A DNA stretch of 64,000 nucleotides from Zasmidium citrigriseum (GCA_002786025.1 NHNW01000041.1:310001-374000), one strand, 5' to 3'. Shown: positions 53,284-64,000, counted from the stretch's first letter. The notes: a model not told the origin generated them from the letters alone. Program-made: numbers and translations.

Positions 53284-53680
53284 CTACATCACGGAGCAGC
53301 ATCCGTTCGATTGTTGAGGGGCGTATGGGTCTTCGCGCCGGTCGATCGTGCCCCATCGGCTTGGCACCATGAAGTCCTAGATGGAGGTCAGTACTTGCGG
53401 GCCTTGCGCGGCAGGAAACGCCTAAGCGTGTGGTACCTTTGGCTCTTTGTCCGTGAATGCTATCAAGCTGCAGCAGGTGTTAGCATGTGATTCCCAGGTG
53501 CGCATGTGAGGCGGGGACATACTCCATCGCCGCCTCAGACACTGGTATCCTTCTACGGTTCAGGTCTTCTTGCAGCCTCTGGTTGAGCTCTGTGAGCCGC
53601 CGAAGCTTCAACTCTGCCATGGATTGCTTCTTAGTCTTTCCATTGTCGTTGGTTCGGATTTCGTAAGGCGTCGACATCAT
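53284..53680 (-). CDS. Heterotrimeric G-protein gamma subunit
   Basis: Three exons on the minus strand: 53680-53523, 53467-53437 and 53376-53284; 93 residues, the usual size. The first exon carries the coiled-coil segment KQSMAELKLRRLTELNQRL, which pairs with G-beta, and IPVSEAA. Donor GTATGT after GA and a 31-bp middle exon give DLIAFTDKEPK; the last exon gives DFMVPSRWGTIDRREDPYAP and ends NGCCSVM. The terminal CSVM is a CaaX box, so the protein should be farnesylated and bound to the plasma membrane, where the beta-gamma dimer acts in pheromone and nutrient signalling. The start has two consecutive ATGs. The middle exon is missed by simple ORF searches. Confidence 0.94.
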
Positions 53681-54470
53681 GATCCCGGCGCCAGGCGCAG
53701 TGTCGGGAAAGAGGCTGAGGGTGATATGAATGCGAGGCTTGAGGTGGGCCGGAGGAGAGGTCGATGGATGCTGTCAGGTCGCTGCTGATGGTGGGGATAT
53801 ATATTTGGCGGGAGGCGGTCGCGTGCTATTTCGGTCGCGGGCTTGCAGCTGATAGCGGTGACTCCTTGTCAATTGCTGCGCATGTGTTCTCGTCGTCGTG
53901 GTGAAGATCTGGTACTGTGCGACGCTCTTGCAGCAGACAACGCTTGCCGTTTGCGGCACAGGCGGCGCGGTTGCGTGGACGGTTTGCGGGCGCCGATGAG
54001 GGTAAGGAGCGACTGTGTGGGCGGCAGTTGGGGCAGATGCGCGACCGCAGGGTGAGTGTGCAGGTAGGAGAGGGCGTCGACGTCCGGATTCCAGGAGGAG
54101 GGAGATTGGATTGATGAAGCAGTCGCTTGGAGCTTTGCACGGCCCAACTCGGCTGCGGTATCCCTTTCACACTCGAGCACGCATCCCACATGCAACGTGA
54201 GAATAACCACGCTCGCGGGTCTGCTCTGTGAGACAACGTCGGCGGCGACAATAGCTGGACGATTGCTGCATCCGCCGACTGAGCCCGCCGTGCCTGCCTC
54301 GCGTGTGTCACGAGCGACGCGGAACATCCCGCGTCACGCCGCCAAGCCGCTAAGAATCGCGCACTTTCGACTTCGTCAGAGTCCGCCCAGCAGCGCCAGC
54401 AGCATCAAACCGCCCGCGCCGCCAAATTCTGCTCTGCGATCACGACCACAGTGATCGGTACCCAGACACC
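53681..54470. promoter_or_regulatory. Divergent promoter, G-gamma / eIF3a
   Basis: 790 bp between outward genes. On the G-gamma side a TATATAT-like stretch lies near 53797-53804. No gene seen despite several open frames. Confidence 0.5.
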
Positions 54471-57400
54471 ATGCCGCCGCCACCGCACAGCCGGCCCGAG
54501 AATGTGCTCAAGCGCGCCCAGGAGCTCATCGGCGTCGGGCAGAAGAGTTCTGCTCTCCAGATCCTCGCCGAACATGTCACGTCCAAGAGGACGCGCAACA
54601 GCACCATCGCGGCCCTCGAGCCGGTGATGCTGCTCTTTGTCGAGCTATGCGTCGAGCTCCGGAAGGGCAAGTCCGCCAAGGACGGACTCTACAACTACAA
54701 GAACACCAGCCAGAACACGAACGTGGCCACCATCGAACTCGTCTTCCGCCGCTTCATCGAGCTCGCCGAGCAGAAGGTCACCGAGGCCCAGTCGAAGGCC
54801 GATGAGATTTCAGCGCAGGAGACCACCGGCGAGGCCGCAGATGCATCTTTGGCAAACGTGACGGATCTGGAGGCCATGGAGACGCCCGAGTCCATCCTCC
54901 TCTCGACTGTCTCCGGTGAGCAGTCAAAGGACAGGACCGACAGGGCGATTGTGACTCCATGGCTCAAGTTCCTGTGGGAGACATACCGCACGGTGTTGGA
55001 TATCTTCAAGAACAACGCTCGTCTGGAGGTCATGTATCAGACCACCGCCCACCAGGCTTTCCAGTTCTGCTTGAAGTACACTCGCAAGACTGAGTTCCGC
55101 CGCCTCTGTGAACTGCTGCGCAACCATCTGCAAAACGCCGCCAAGTACTCTCAACAGGTTCATGCCATCAACCTCAGCGACCCCGAGACTCTTCAGCGCC
55201 ACCTGGATACTCGTTTCATGCAGCTGAATGTTGCAGTCGAGCTTGAGTTGTGGCAGGAGGCCTTCAAGAGTGTCGAGGACATCCACACGCTACTCAGCCT
55301 GTCCAAGAGACTTCCTAAGAACTCCATGATGGCCAACTACTACGAGAAGCTTACCCGTATCTTCCTCGTCAGCGAGAACTATCTTTTCCACGCCGCAGCA
55401 TGGAGCCGATACTACAGCTTGTTGACTGTCTCCGCACGCCAGGTCGCTGCTGGTGCTCCGAAGAAGGACAATCCGACCAACATCACTGACGCCGACCTCT
55501 CGCAGGCAGCGTCTTTTGTGCTTCTGTCGGCCCTCTCCATCCCTGTCATCAGCACTTCGCGCTCCCGTGGAGCATTGATCGACGTTGATGCAGCTCGAAG
55601 CACCAAGAATGCTCGTCTTACCAGCTTGCTCAGCATGAGCACCCCACCGACACGTTCGATCCTCTTCAAGGATGCCATGAACAAGGATATCCTGCAGCGT
55701 GCTCGACCCGAAATCCGCAACCTCTACAACATCTTGGAGACTGACTTCCACCCCAAGTCCATCTGCGAGAAGGTCTCCCCCATTCTGTCCCAGATCGGCG
55801 CCGACGAGGAGATGCAGAAGTACGTCTTGCCGTTGCAGCAGGTCATTCTCACCCGTCTCTTCCAGCAGCTTTCCCAGGTCTACACCGACGTCAAATTGGA
55901 AGATGTCCTCGCACTTGCTCAGTTCCCAGATCCTTTCCAGGTGTCTGCTGCCACCATCGAGAAGTTTATCATGAATGGCTGCAAGAAGGGCGATCTTTCC
56001 ATCCGCATCGACCACTCCACTGGAGTTCTCACATTCGACTCGGATGTCTTCTCCTCTGCCAAGGCCATGCACCCAGGCTCCGGCGCTGGCTCCGCAGAGG
56101 CAGACGCCAGCTCTGTGCAACGTCTGCAGAGCACCCCAGCTGAGATTGTCCGATCCCAGCTGACTCGCCTCTCGAAGGCTCTCTACATCGCTGTGCAATA
56201 TGTTGATCCTTCTTTCAACGAGGAGCGTCAGAAGGCCAAGGTTGCTGCCTTGAAGCGCGCAGAAGCTGGTTTCGAGAAGGAGCACACAGACTTGATCGCA
56301 CGCCGTGAGCAGATTCAGAAGAAGAAAGAGGGTATTGCCAGTGCCCAGCTGGCTCGCCAGAGGGAGGAAGAACAGAAGAGAAAGGCTCGACAGCAGGAAC
56401 TCCAGGCCGCCGAGACCGAACGCCTTGCTCAGGAGACGCGCGAGAGGGAGGAGCGTCGCATGCAGGCGGAGCGAAAGCGCGTGCAGCGTGAGGAGGCCGA
56501 GAAGCAGCTTAATGAGCTCAAGAAGGGAGTCAAGGGTGTTGACATTTCTGGACTTGACATCGACGAGCTTGATTCGGGCCGAATTCGGATGCTGAAGCTG
56601 CAGGCTCTCGAACGCGAGAAGAACGAGATCGGAGAGAAGCTTCGCGTTGCTGGTAAGAGAATCGACCACCTGGAGCGTGCCTATCGCAAGGAGGAAATCA
56701 AGCACCTGGCAGACGACTATGCTGCCCAACGCCAGCGCGATCTGGAAGCGTACGAGGCCAGCAAGGCAGAGACGCTTGCAAATGCAGAGCAGAAGCACAA
56801 GGAAGAAGTTGCGTTGAAGCACCGTCTCAGCAGACTCGTACCGCAATACGAAGGTTTCAAGAAGGAGATCACTGAGCAGCGACACGCCGACTTCGAGAAG
56901 AGACGCCGCGCCGCCGAGAAGGAACTCAATGCTGCAATGGACAGGAGGCGACGCGAGGTACGCGAGCGTAAGGCTGCTGAGAAGCGCCGCGTGGAAGAGG
57001 AAGCTCGCCAGCGACAGGAAGAGGAAGAGCGGGCGAGAGCAGAGGAGGAAGAGGCAGCTCGTGCTGCTGAGGAGAAGAGAGTCAAGGATGCCGAAGCCAA
57101 GGCCGAAGCTGAGCAGCGCAGACAGGAGCGCGCAGAGGCAGCTCGCAAGCAGATGGAGCGCGAGGAGGAAGCAGAGCGGAGACGTATGGAGCGCAAGCAG
57201 GGTGGTGGTGCTGCCGCTGCCGCCCCTGCACCAACTCGCCCAGACCCATTCGGCCGCCGCGCCGAGCCATCTGGCGACCAGCCCGCCGGCGGACCACCAC
57301 GCTTGCAGCTTGCTGGCAACAAGCCCAGTTGGCGTGAGCGTGAGGCTGCAAAAGCTGCTGGCAACCCATTGCCCGGCGACACTGCCTCGGCGACTCCCGC

Positions 57401-57668
57401 AGCAGCACCTGCTGAAGAGGAAGCAGCAGCACCCAAGCGAAGCGGCTACGTTCCTCCAGCACTCCGTGGCAAGGCTCCAGGTGCTGATTCTACTCCCCCG
57501 CCACCATCAGGTGATAAGCCCGACCGGTGGGTGCCACGTTCGCGGCGTGAAGGCGAGGGCAGAAGCGATGCCCCATCGCCTGCTGGCGGCAGCGCATATC
57601 GGCCTCCAGGTGCCAGACCCGGCGGCGCAAGCAGCGGTGGAGCATACAGGCCACCGGGCGCTCGGTAA
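54471..57668 (+). CDS. TIF32: Translation initiation factor eIF3 subunit a
   Basis: Single exon, 1065 residues. eIF3a is the scaffold of the eIF3 complex on the 40S ribosomal subunit. The N-terminus [20 protein letters not shown] is the family start. A PCI domain lies at about 330-500 (region with [17 protein letters not shown] helices, here [20 protein letters not shown]), followed by a very long charged helix of Glu, Arg and Lys (about 600-910) and a Pro/Gly/Ser-rich tail ending [17 protein letters not shown]. Length and order agree with other fungal eIF3a. Codon use is biased to C in the third position, fitting a highly expressed gene. Long antisense ORFs here are only reflections of the repetitive coding strand. 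Confidence 0.96.
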   Translation: MPPPPHSRPENVLKRAQELIGVGQKSSALQILAEHVTSKRTRNSTIAALEPVMLLFVELCVELRKGKSAKDGLYNYKNTSQNTNVATIELVFRRFIELAEQKVTEAQSKADEISAQETTGEAADASLANVTDLEAMETPESILLSTVSGEQSKDRTDRAIVTPWLKFLWETYRTVLDIFKNNARLEVMYQTTAHQAFQFCLKYTRKTEFRRLCELLRNHLQNAAKYSQQVHAINLSDPETLQRHLDTRFMQLNVAVELELWQEAFKSVEDIHTLLSLSKRLPKNSMMANYYEKLTRIFLVSENYLFHAAAWSRYYSLLTVSARQVAAGAPKKDNPTNITDADLSQAASFVLLSALSIPVISTSRSRGALIDVDAARSTKNARLTSLLSMSTPPTRSILFKDAMNKDILQRARPEIRNLYNILETDFHPKSICEKVSPILSQIGADEEMQKYVLPLQQVILTRLFQQLSQVYTDVKLEDVLALAQFPDPFQVSAATIEKFIMNGCKKGDLSIRIDHSTGVLTFDSDVFSSAKAMHPGSGAGSAEADASSVQRLQSTPAEIVRSQLTRLSKALYIAVQYVDPSFNEERQKAKVAALKRAEAGFEKEHTDLIARREQIQKKKEGIASAQLARQREEEQKRKARQQELQAAETERLAQETREREERRMQAERKRVQREEAEKQLNELKKGVKGVDISGLDIDELDSGRIRMLKLQALEREKNEIGEKLRVAGKRIDHLERAYRKEEIKHLADDYAAQRQRDLEAYEASKAETLANAEQKHKEEVALKHRLSRLVPQYEGFKKEITEQRHADFEKRRRAAEKELNAAMDRRRREVRERKAAEKRRVEEEARQRQEEEERARAEEEEAARAAEEKRVKDAEAKAEAEQRRQERAEAARKQMEREEEAERRRMERKQGGGAAAAAPAPTRPDPFGRRAEPSGDQPAGGPPRLQLAGNKPSWREREAAKAAGNPLPGDTASATPAAAPAEEEAAAPKRSGYVPPALRGKAPGADSTPPPPSGDKPDRWVPRSRREGEGRSDAPSPAGGSAYRPPGARPGGASSGGAYRPPGAR

Positions 57669-58303
57669 GGCTAAGGAGGTGTATGACTGGCGGTGTGGTA
57701 AAAGGGAGAGGATGGATTGAAAGCATTGTGGTTTATTACGTGGGCATTTGGGACGGGGGCAAGCTCCAAGCGGGCTACGAGTCGCTCCTACCGGCGTTGA
57801 ACGAGTATCCATGAGGCGTGCATAGTATAGTGATTCAAACGAGCAATCGGGTTCTACCGCTAGCAACGTGTCTCTATCTTCTCCGTCATTTCGAATAAAT
57901 GCCGGCCGGCAAAGACCAGGCGTCATGTGAAAGGACAGGGGGTCACGCCGCAGCCGATCATGCGTCAGGGTCACCCCGCTCTGCTTGCTGGTGATGCTGC
58001 TTGCTTGCTTGCTCATACGCCGCCGGAGAGCTCTCTCAACCACTTTACCTGTATCTACGATCTCCCCTGCCTACGCGACACGACACAGCAGCAGCCGCTG
58101 TTTGCAGTGTCTCCCAATCCGACTGCCAGTGCATGGAACGCATCGCCGCCGCCGGACAAAGAAGCCGCCGCTGCCCCTCGCTGACGCCAGCGCGTCCCGT
58201 GCCCCTGCGAGCACGACGGCGATAGGACGTGTCCTCGACCGCCATCCGCAGCTCGCCTCCGATACCACTCACACCCACCGTCGATACACGACAAGCCGGC
58301 TGG
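57669..58303. other. Intergenic region
   Basis: 635 bp between two plus-strand genes. The open frame before 58304 begins without ATG and is read as 5' UTR. Confidence 0.5.
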
Positions 58304-61300
58304 ATGCCATCCTCTGCCGAAGACTTCGAGCCCACCTTCGACAACTTCGACCTCCAGCCGGCGCCGCAAGCCGCTCAACCACACGAGGACGCGCAGGACC
58401 CGTGGGGCTTTGGCAAGTCCCCGCCGAAACCAAAGAAGAAGAAGGGCAAGAAGAATGCTGCGAAGCAGAATCGAGTCGAAGAGGGCGAGGACTCGTCGGC
58501 GTATCCTAAGAGCATAACCCCCTCCCCGCCCACCGACCATGGCGTCAAAGTGCCAGCTCCCTCACCACCGCAACCCCAATACGTCCAACATCCCACGCCT
58601 CCAAGTCCTCAGCTAGTCAACATCGACGACGACACGACCGCTGTTGAAGATGTGGATCCTTCGCCCGCCCTCAAGCCCGTCAAGCCCTCTCCTTCTGTCT
58701 CACCGATGGTCAGATCTCCACGTCCAGCTGCAGCCAAACCTGTTCCGCCTGTCTCTCCTCCAAGTCGACCTGTCAGCCTACATGGTGCGCCACAACGGGA
58801 TCGTAACAACAGTCTGGCAAGCTATAGACCACCGCAGCCAAATCAACAACGACGGGAGTCATTTGCCTCGACCCGTCCCCGCTTTGTAGAGCCGCCTCCG
58901 CCTCACATGCCTCAAGCTCACTTCTTTGGGCTTCCCGATCTTGGCCTCATGGGACTTGGGCAGAAACAGGAGATTGGGAAGCCAGCCGGTTCTGACGGAT
59001 ATTGCTGCCGGTTAGATACCTTCGCAGATGCTGGGGATGATGCTTCCGCAAAGAAAGCTAAAGAGGCGCTTCTCGTTGGGAGCGAAGGAGGCTTGGAGGT
59101 CTTCAGAATCCTCCCAAACAAGCTTGAAGTTGTGGGTCGTCTTGAAGGGCTTCGAGGAGCGGTGCTTGGCGCTAAGATACTGCCACACGTGGACCGACTG
59201 GACGAGATGCAAGCCTTGCGACCTTTGGTCGCTGTGATCGTACATGGTGCAGTGCTCGAAGATCGAAGAGACTCTGGACCTGAAGGCGACGATTATAACG
59301 ACCCCGAAGCAGCTGGTCACTTTCAAACCTCTGTCGAGGTCTATTCGTTGCAAGGTCAAATCCATGTTGCAACGCTATATAGTAGCACGCCTGTCCCGAT
59401 CGAACAGCCAACGCTTGGCCAGGTTTCTTCTCTTCCCGATCCAGTCGGAGACTTGATGGTCGACGCCAATGGACAATTCATTACCATCACGTCTGGCAAA
59501 AGTGGCGAGGTGTTCGTTTTCACGCAAGCAGCTAGGGACAATATCTTGGAAACACGCTTTCGGTGCATAGGCAAATTCTGGACCTCCCTCCAGCGACCAC
59601 TCTCCAGTCCAGCGTCGCGACCTTCAAGTGCCACAGATGCTACAGCTGCGCCAGAACAACGGGAAGAGCCTCGTGCTCCACTATACAGTCTAAGCCAACG
59701 TTGGCTAGCTATCGTTCCTCCTTTCTCGTCTTCGAACATCTCAATCCAAGGCATACCTCTCCTCTCGGAAGTCAACCCTAGTCCGCCCGGGATAACCACA
59801 CATGCTGCACCTCCACAGTCTGTTGTTTCCTGCGAAGTCGTGGGTACGGATGTCGAAGGCACATGGAGTCGACTCGGGCGACAAGCTGCCCAAGGGCTTG
59901 TCAAGTATTCTCAAAGAGGCATCGAAATGGGCTTGCAAGGTTGGAAGGAATTGACTCATCCATCCCCACCGAGTGGAAAGCAAACTCACGACCGTGGCTC
60001 GAGTAGAGATGAGTTGTTTCCTCCTACCAAGGCCCCAACTGAAGACCCGAGTCGCTTGGCCAAAGAGCCTGCGCTGGTGTCAATTATCGATCTCGAAACT
60101 CTACTGCAGTGGGAAGAGCAACGGCCTAAATACCTGTGGCCTCCTATGACCACTTTTGCAATTGTCGATGGGTGCAACTTCCTTTCCTTGTCCTCCACAG
60201 GGACCCGACTTTTAACTACAAGCCGGAAGGGAGAGGTGACGACTGTCTGGGACCTCAAGCAAATCGCCCACGGGGTTCCGAATGGTCCTTCAACTGAAGA
60301 CGAGGACTCTACAAGCACCAGTCCGTGCATTAAGCAGCTACAAAGAATAGCGAGAAACAGTCCGTCCACGGTTCTCGAGTGCGCTTGGTCAAGGGACGAC
60401 GATGCACTGGCGCTGCTAACAGCGCACGGAACTGTTCATCTACATGAGGTAGTTACTCGACCAGTTCCAAGAAAGCGCAAGCGAGCAAGCACGGCAACCG
60501 CTCCACTTGTCGAAAAGGCAGATGCTACCGTTAGCTTGTCATCTGGAATGTCGCCTCCCAGCGCGAACCAAGGCTTCTTAGGCAGTATCAAGTCTGGATG
60601 GCAGACAGTCAGCACGCAGGTCAACTCGATTCGTTCTACGAATCCTGCTTCAGCGTTCGGGCTCCCTACGACCTTCGCTGGATACAGAGAAGCAGCGGCG
60701 GCAGCGGGAAATGCAGGCTCTCGTGCTGTTGCCAGAGGGCTGAGCCAAGGCTATACCGCTGCTAAGGGTGGGGCGAGCGATTATTGGCATGCCGACGACA
60801 ACAAAATAAGACACACCAAGGCGTTGCAGGAGCCTTTCTCAAGCAAGTCCATTCGATGGGTCAAGCGAAACAACACAACTTCGGTGGTAATCGCGTGCGG
60901 CGGTAGCGTTCACGTTCATCCTGTCCAGCGTGTCACCAGACGCAAGGGAGATGCCATTGTTTCTGGTTTGAAGCACGAGAAATACGCACACAAGGCATTC
61001 CCTCTACCTCCGATAACGACGTGTACAGAAGTTGCAGTCAACAAGCTGGACTCTTGCACTGGTCAAGGTCCACATGGGTTCTGGAGCCTGCGGCATTCAA
61101 CACCGCCGACCACTAAGAATGAACGCAAAGCAAGTCTGCATTCGCCTGGAAGTCTACATCGGCAAGGGAACGACGTTGAGACCAATCCTCCGTATTGTCC
61201 ATTCCATGTGGATGCACGCGTCAACATCTTCTCATTTGAAGAGAACGACGGCAGCCAATACGGACCGTCGGTCGCTCAAGCCGAGTTCCAGATCCAAGGG

Positions 61301-61615
61301 CACGACTTGGATGAGGAGCCCTGGCTATTTGGACAAGGTCTTCCACCGAGCAATAAGATCAATGAACTTGTGTCTGACGACTTCAACGATCCCATGCTTG
61401 ACCAAGCAGACGACGATGACGATGACGGCGAAGACTTCGCATCACAGATGGAAAGCAAGCTGACAATCCAGCCGCCCACGAGGAAGCACCAAGGCGGCGA
61501 GCAGATTCGTATCAATACCCGTCGAAGACAGGGCAAGGGCAAAGGCAGCAAGAAAGCACCGACTGCAGATGATGAATTCGGTGTATTGCTGGAGGACGAT
61601 GATAGCATTATGTGA
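58304..61615 (+). CDS. BCAS3-domain WD40 protein (autophagy-related scaffold)
   Basis: Single exon. The open frame extends to 58229, but that codon is GTG; the first ATG is 58304, giving 1103 residues. The N-terminal 200 residues are disordered, with DPWGFGKSPPKPKKKKGKK, and a Pro-rich part. From about 240 a WD40-like propeller starts (KEALLVGSEGGLEVFRILP), then the BCAS3 signature area: SIQGIPLLSEVNP, GTWSRLGRQAAQGLVKYSQR and TFAIVDGCNFLSLSSTGTRL. In animals BCAS3 binds phagophores together with PHAF1 during selective autophagy; the fungal role is less known. The C-terminus is acidic (DQADDDDDDGEDF) followed by a basic stretch RRRQGKGKGSKK. Family assignment is good; function in fungi is inferred. 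Confidence 0.88.
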   Translation: MPSSAEDFEPTFDNFDLQPAPQAAQPHEDAQDPWGFGKSPPKPKKKKGKKNAAKQNRVEEGEDSSAYPKSITPSPPTDHGVKVPAPSPPQPQYVQHPTPPSPQLVNIDDDTTAVEDVDPSPALKPVKPSPSVSPMVRSPRPAAAKPVPPVSPPSRPVSLHGAPQRDRNNSLASYRPPQPNQQRRESFASTRPRFVEPPPPHMPQAHFFGLPDLGLMGLGQKQEIGKPAGSDGYCCRLDTFADAGDDASAKKAKEALLVGSEGGLEVFRILPNKLEVVGRLEGLRGAVLGAKILPHVDRLDEMQALRPLVAVIVHGAVLEDRRDSGPEGDDYNDPEAAGHFQTSVEVYSLQGQIHVATLYSSTPVPIEQPTLGQVSSLPDPVGDLMVDANGQFITITSGKSGEVFVFTQAARDNILETRFRCIGKFWTSLQRPLSSPASRPSSATDATAAPEQREEPRAPLYSLSQRWLAIVPPFSSSNISIQGIPLLSEVNPSPPGITTHAAPPQSVVSCEVVGTDVEGTWSRLGRQAAQGLVKYSQRGIEMGLQGWKELTHPSPPSGKQTHDRGSSRDELFPPTKAPTEDPSRLAKEPALVSIIDLETLLQWEEQRPKYLWPPMTTFAIVDGCNFLSLSSTGTRLLTTSRKGEVTTVWDLKQIAHGVPNGPSTEDEDSTSTSPCIKQLQRIARNSPSTVLECAWSRDDDALALLTAHGTVHLHEVVTRPVPRKRKRASTATAPLVEKADATVSLSSGMSPPSANQGFLGSIKSGWQTVSTQVNSIRSTNPASAFGLPTTFAGYREAAAAAGNAGSRAVARGLSQGYTAAKGGASDYWHADDNKIRHTKALQEPFSSKSIRWVKRNNTTSVVIACGGSVHVHPVQRVTRRKGDAIVSGLKHEKYAHKAFPLPPITTCTEVAVNKLDSCTGQGPHGFWSLRHSTPPTTKNERKASLHSPGSLHRQGNDVETNPPYCPFHVDARVNIFSFEENDGSQYGPSVAQAEFQIQGHDLDEEPWLFGQGLPPSNKINELVSDDFNDPMLDQADDDDDDGEDFASQMESKLTIQPPTRKHQGGEQIRINTRRRQGKGKGSKKAPTADDEFGVLLEDDDSIM

Positions 61616-62102
61616 AGGCGCTATCGCTACTCTTGGGCATGAATGATGGATTGGAAGTGATAGATAGATGCATAGGAATGGCGCTTGGGCGCTATGATGA
61701 TACCCAACAATGAAGTGGACCCAACGTCTGCAAACAGCACTAGACTCTTTTCACTGCTGAGCACTCGCAATTGACAACGCTCGGGAGACTTAGAGCGTGT
61801 GTTTAGCTTGAGGTGACAAGTGGTGTTTCCAGATGAAATCGGTACATTCATGACCTGCCTGTCTGCTGCAGCCCCGGGGCTGTAGTTGTAGTAGAGGTAA
61901 AGGGGGAGAATCATCGCACTTCAAGAAAAAACACCAAGCGCCATCAATGCCGCTGCACCTCCCGCTCACTATTCCTGTATTCGCCCATCACCACACCAGA
62001 ATCCCTCCGATAGTTTTGGTATCTCGCAGATTGCCTCCGCTGCTGCTGCTCTTGCATCGCCGTGGTGGTGGAAGCGGCCCGTCTTCGAATCGCAGAAGTA
62101 CT
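61616..62102. other. Convergent 3' region
   Basis: 487 bp between the stops of the BCAS3 protein and SAR1. It contains both 3' UTRs; no other feature seen. Confidence 0.5.
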
Positions 62103-62734
62103 CTAGACGTACTGGGACAGCCAGCGGATGCCATCGCCGTAACCCTGCCTCATGACGACCGAGCACATGAAGATCTCAATGGGCCGTATGCCGTCGAGCG
62201 GCACCTTGCCCTTGCCGGTGGTCTGGTAGAGACCCAGCTCGTGTCGCAGCTGGTCCTCAGAGACGGCGTTCGGGTGGTCGATCTTGTTGCCGAGGATGAG
62301 GAAGGGGGTCTTGTTGAGGTCTTCCATGGAGAGGAGGGCGTCGAGCTCGGCTTTGGACTCGGCGAAGCGCTCGGGGTCTTTGGCGTCGACGAGGAAGACG
62401 ATGCCGCTGACTTCGGGGAAGTAGTCCTTCCACAGGCGGCGGGCCTGCTGGTGGCCGCCCAGGTCGAAGGTGGTGAAGCGGACGCTGCCGATGGACAGCT
62501 CTTCGGAGGTGGGGTGCAGGGTGGGTTGGAGGATGGCTACGCGGTCGTTTTTGAGCATGTGAAGGAGCTGGGAGGGGATTGTTAGTATATGTGATTTCCT
62601 CGTGATGGTGCAGTGGCGGGAGGGCGTACAGTGGTCTTGCCTGCGTTATCGAGACCGAGGAACAACAGTTTGGCGTGCTTGTTGGCCAGGCCCAGCTGGG
62701 CCAGCATATCCCAAAACCAGTCGAGAATCCACAT
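62103..62734 (-). CDS. SAR1: COPII small GTPase Sar1
   Basis: Two exons on the minus strand, 62734-62630 and 62567-62103; 189 residues, the family length. Sar1 starts COPII coat assembly at ER exit sites. The amphipathic N-terminal helix that inserts in the membrane is [16 protein letters not shown], starting at the first ATG. GTP-binding motifs are complete: G1 GLDNAGKTT (split by the intron), switch I Thr in [10 protein letters not shown]3 [11 protein letters not shown]4 NKID and G5 in [10 protein letters not shown]. The final residues GIRWLSQYV are the usual end. The gene shares a 256-bp promoter with DPM2, another ER component. Confidence 0.97.
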
Positions 62735-62990
62735 GATGGCGGCTTTGCAGGGTGTGTTGTAGGAAGTGTTTGGTCGGGTGGTGGTTGTGTTGTGAGGAGG
62801 AAGAGTCGTTGGCGGCGGCGATGATGTGAGGTGGTGGTGCTTGCTGAATGCAGCGGCCCTGAAGTGAGCCGGCAAAGCCACCTTTTGATTTCAAGGGACC
62901 TCCTATGGTACGGACAACTTGCGCAACTGTCTTCTTCACTACTGACTACTCTGTCAACCCCACGCTCCTTTCATACAACAGCAAACAATA
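62735..62990. promoter_or_regulatory. Divergent promoter, SAR1 / DPM2
   Basis: 256 bp between start codons of two ER genes facing outwards; no TATA box. A short bidirectional promoter is likely. Confidence 0.65.
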
Positions 62991-63387
62991 ATGGCTGCGA
63001 ATACTCTTGTAAGCCTGTCTGTCGTGCTTCTGATTGCATGTGCTGATCAACCCGCAGCTCGATCGTCTCGTCGGCCTCGCAATGCTCATCGCTGCCTCCG
63101 CCGTCTTCCTTTACTACACGATCTGGACACTTTTGATGGTAACGACACGTGCTCTGTTATATACACACGTGTCAAATACTAACAACCTGCAACAGCCATT
63201 TGTCGACGAGACACATGCAGTCCACCAGCTGTTCCCTCCACGCGTCTGGGCCATTCGCATCCCCGTTATCCTCCTTCTACTCGGCGGCGCGGTTGTCGGA
63301 AGCTTTTTGAGCATAGTCATGATACGGAGCAACCGCAAGAAGGCGCTCAAGGCGAAGCAGAAGGCAGAGGCACAGAAGGCGAAATAG
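62991..63387 (+). CDS. DPM2: Dolichol-phosphate mannosyltransferase regulatory subunit (DPM2)
   Basis: Three exons, 62991-63008, 63058-63138, 63196-63387; 96 residues, close to the family's 80-95. DPM2 is a small ER membrane protein that stabilises the DPM1 catalytic subunit, maker of dolichol-phosphate mannose for glycosylation and GPI anchors. Two membrane helices are seen: VGLAMLIAASAVFLYYTIWTL (about 11-31) and IPVILLLLGGAVVGSFLSIV (about 53-72), with the loop PFVDETHAVHQLFPPRVWAI between. The C-terminus is basic (KKALKAKQKAEAQKAK), an ER-retention-like lysine-rich tail. The first exon has only six codons. Confidence 0.94.
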
Positions 63388-63747
63388 GGTGTTCAAAAGC
63401 ATTGGGAGGGGGAATAGCATTGGAGTTCAGAGGCTGGCTCAGGAAGGGAAGAGATGTATCACCCAGAGGCTAAGCCTACGCCTACGAGCGACTTGTATCA
63501 TACTGTCGACAATGCGAAAGTCTAAGACTACATCTGTGGCCGTTCCATTGACTTTTCGCGCCTCAATGTCCCACAACGGCCAGGCGCGGTCCTCAAGTTG
63601 CACATCGATGCGATCGATATTCAGACTGGTGGCAACTCCGAGTTCTGCGAGATTTCGAATACTTGGCCATGAGACTGGTCTCTCTGCCTTCGAGCTGGGG
63701 TCCATGCCACGGAAACCAGGATGGTCTCTTGGGGAGCCTCGACGACC
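63388..63747. other. Convergent 3' region
   Basis: 360 bp between the stop codons of DPM2 and the Rdx gene. A minus-strand open frame of 88 codons (63705-63439) has no domain and is probably the 3' UTR of the Rdx gene. Confidence 0.5.
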
Positions 63748-64000
63748 TCATGGACAATCTTTGCAGTCTTCAGTCTCCTTTTGCGCCACTGCAGCGTTGG
63801 CAGCTGGTTCAGTCGAATCTGTCTTGACGATTACATCGCCTTCGAGAGTTGTGTTGGCTTTGACCTTGGAGGAGGGTGTGTCCGAATGACCGAGATTCCT
63901 GTCCGGTTCAATGAGGTTTCGAATTCGCTGCTTCAAGATCTTCGTCTCTGGAAAGCCTCCCTCTGCCTTCCGATCCCAGACAAGAACTTCTTGTGTCTTG
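63748..64000 (-). CDS. SelW-like Rdx family protein, 3' part only
   Basis: Partial: the gene runs off the right edge, with its N-terminal part beyond the window. The visible 83 codons begin TQEVLVWDRKAEGGFPETK and continue LKQRIRNLIEPDRNLGHSD, the C-terminal half of the thioredoxin-like Rdx fold (PF10262, SelW/SelT/SelH-like) as found in fungi, then a Lys/Thr/Glu-rich tail of 45 residues ending CKDCP. The redox CxxC or SxxC motif of this family is near the N-terminus and cannot be checked here. Fungal members normally use Cys, not selenocysteine. Intron structure upstream is unknown. Confidence 0.82.
   Translation of the reverse strand, partial: KTQEVLVWDRKAEGGFPETKILKQRIRNLIEPDRNLGHSDTPSSKVKANTTLEGDVIVKTDSTEPAANAAVAQKETEDCKDCP

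Noticed and set aside
55290..56885. 531-codon minus-strand ORF
   Set aside because: It lies wholly antisense to eIF3a, whose Glu/Arg/Lys-rich biased codons leave the opposite strand open. Leu/Ser-rich translation, no domain.

Overview
The window is nuclear DNA of a filamentous ascomycete, most likely a Dothideomycete related to the Mycosphaerellales or Teratosphaeriaceae. Genes are compact, with several introns of about 50-110 bp (GT-AG, with CTAAC or CTAAT-like branch points), intergenic gaps are short, and gene families include a PL3 pectate lyase, a SIT siderophore transporter and a NUC-1-type bHLH factor. The lineage call is inference from gene content. I read splice sites by eye, and every multi-exon model given here has an exon sum divisible by three.

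Layout. 0.2-3 kb: mitochondrial ADP/ATP carrier and a Pro/Gln-rich protein. 3.6-7.6 kb: sulfotransferase-like P-loop protein, a heme aldoxime dehydratase (minus) and a GNAT acetyltransferase. 7.6-10.3 kb: a long gap with no gene I can support. 10.3-15.1 kb: a 1590-residue disordered protein ending in a degenerate methyltransferase domain. 15.8-18.7 kb: a DmpA-type self-processing aminopeptidase and a pectate lyase with a polyacidic linker. 20.5-28 kb: SAM methyltransferase, the BAR-PH-GRAM-VASt lipid-transfer protein (Lam/Sip3 type) and MIC60, the last two divergent. 28.1-31.5 kb: a 12-bp minisatellite abutting the stop of a Baeyer-Villiger-type monooxygenase, then an N-terminal protein methyltransferase. 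32.7-34.9 kb: siderophore transporter with a GATA-factor site in its promoter. 35.5-35.9 kb: a complete 344-bp non-autonomous transposon with 40-bp perfect terminal inverted repeats and a 9-bp target duplication. 36-42 kb: disordered protein, small Ala/Gly/Gln-rich protein, tRNA 2'-phosphotransferase. 42-49 kb: AP-1 gamma adaptin, alpha/beta hydrolase, F-box protein. 49-54 kb: NUC-1-like bHLH factor and the G-protein gamma subunit. 54.5-61.6 kb: eIF3a and a BCAS3-domain protein. 62-64 kb: SAR1, DPM2 and the 3' end of a SelW-like Rdx protein.

Most genes are core housekeeping (mitochondrial carrier and cristae, COPII, AP-1, eIF3, dolichol-mannose synthesis, tRNA splicing, G-protein signalling). 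Accessory, niche-related genes (aldoxime dehydratase, pectate lyase, monooxygenase, siderophore uptake) are scattered singly among them, not grouped in a biosynthetic cluster. I see no tRNA, rRNA, CRISPR array or virus-like sequence. The least expected items are the transposon, the GC-AG intron and acidic linker of the pectate lyase, the upstream ORF whose stop overlaps the peptidase start, and the minisatellite that keeps a frame open beyond the monooxygenase stop.
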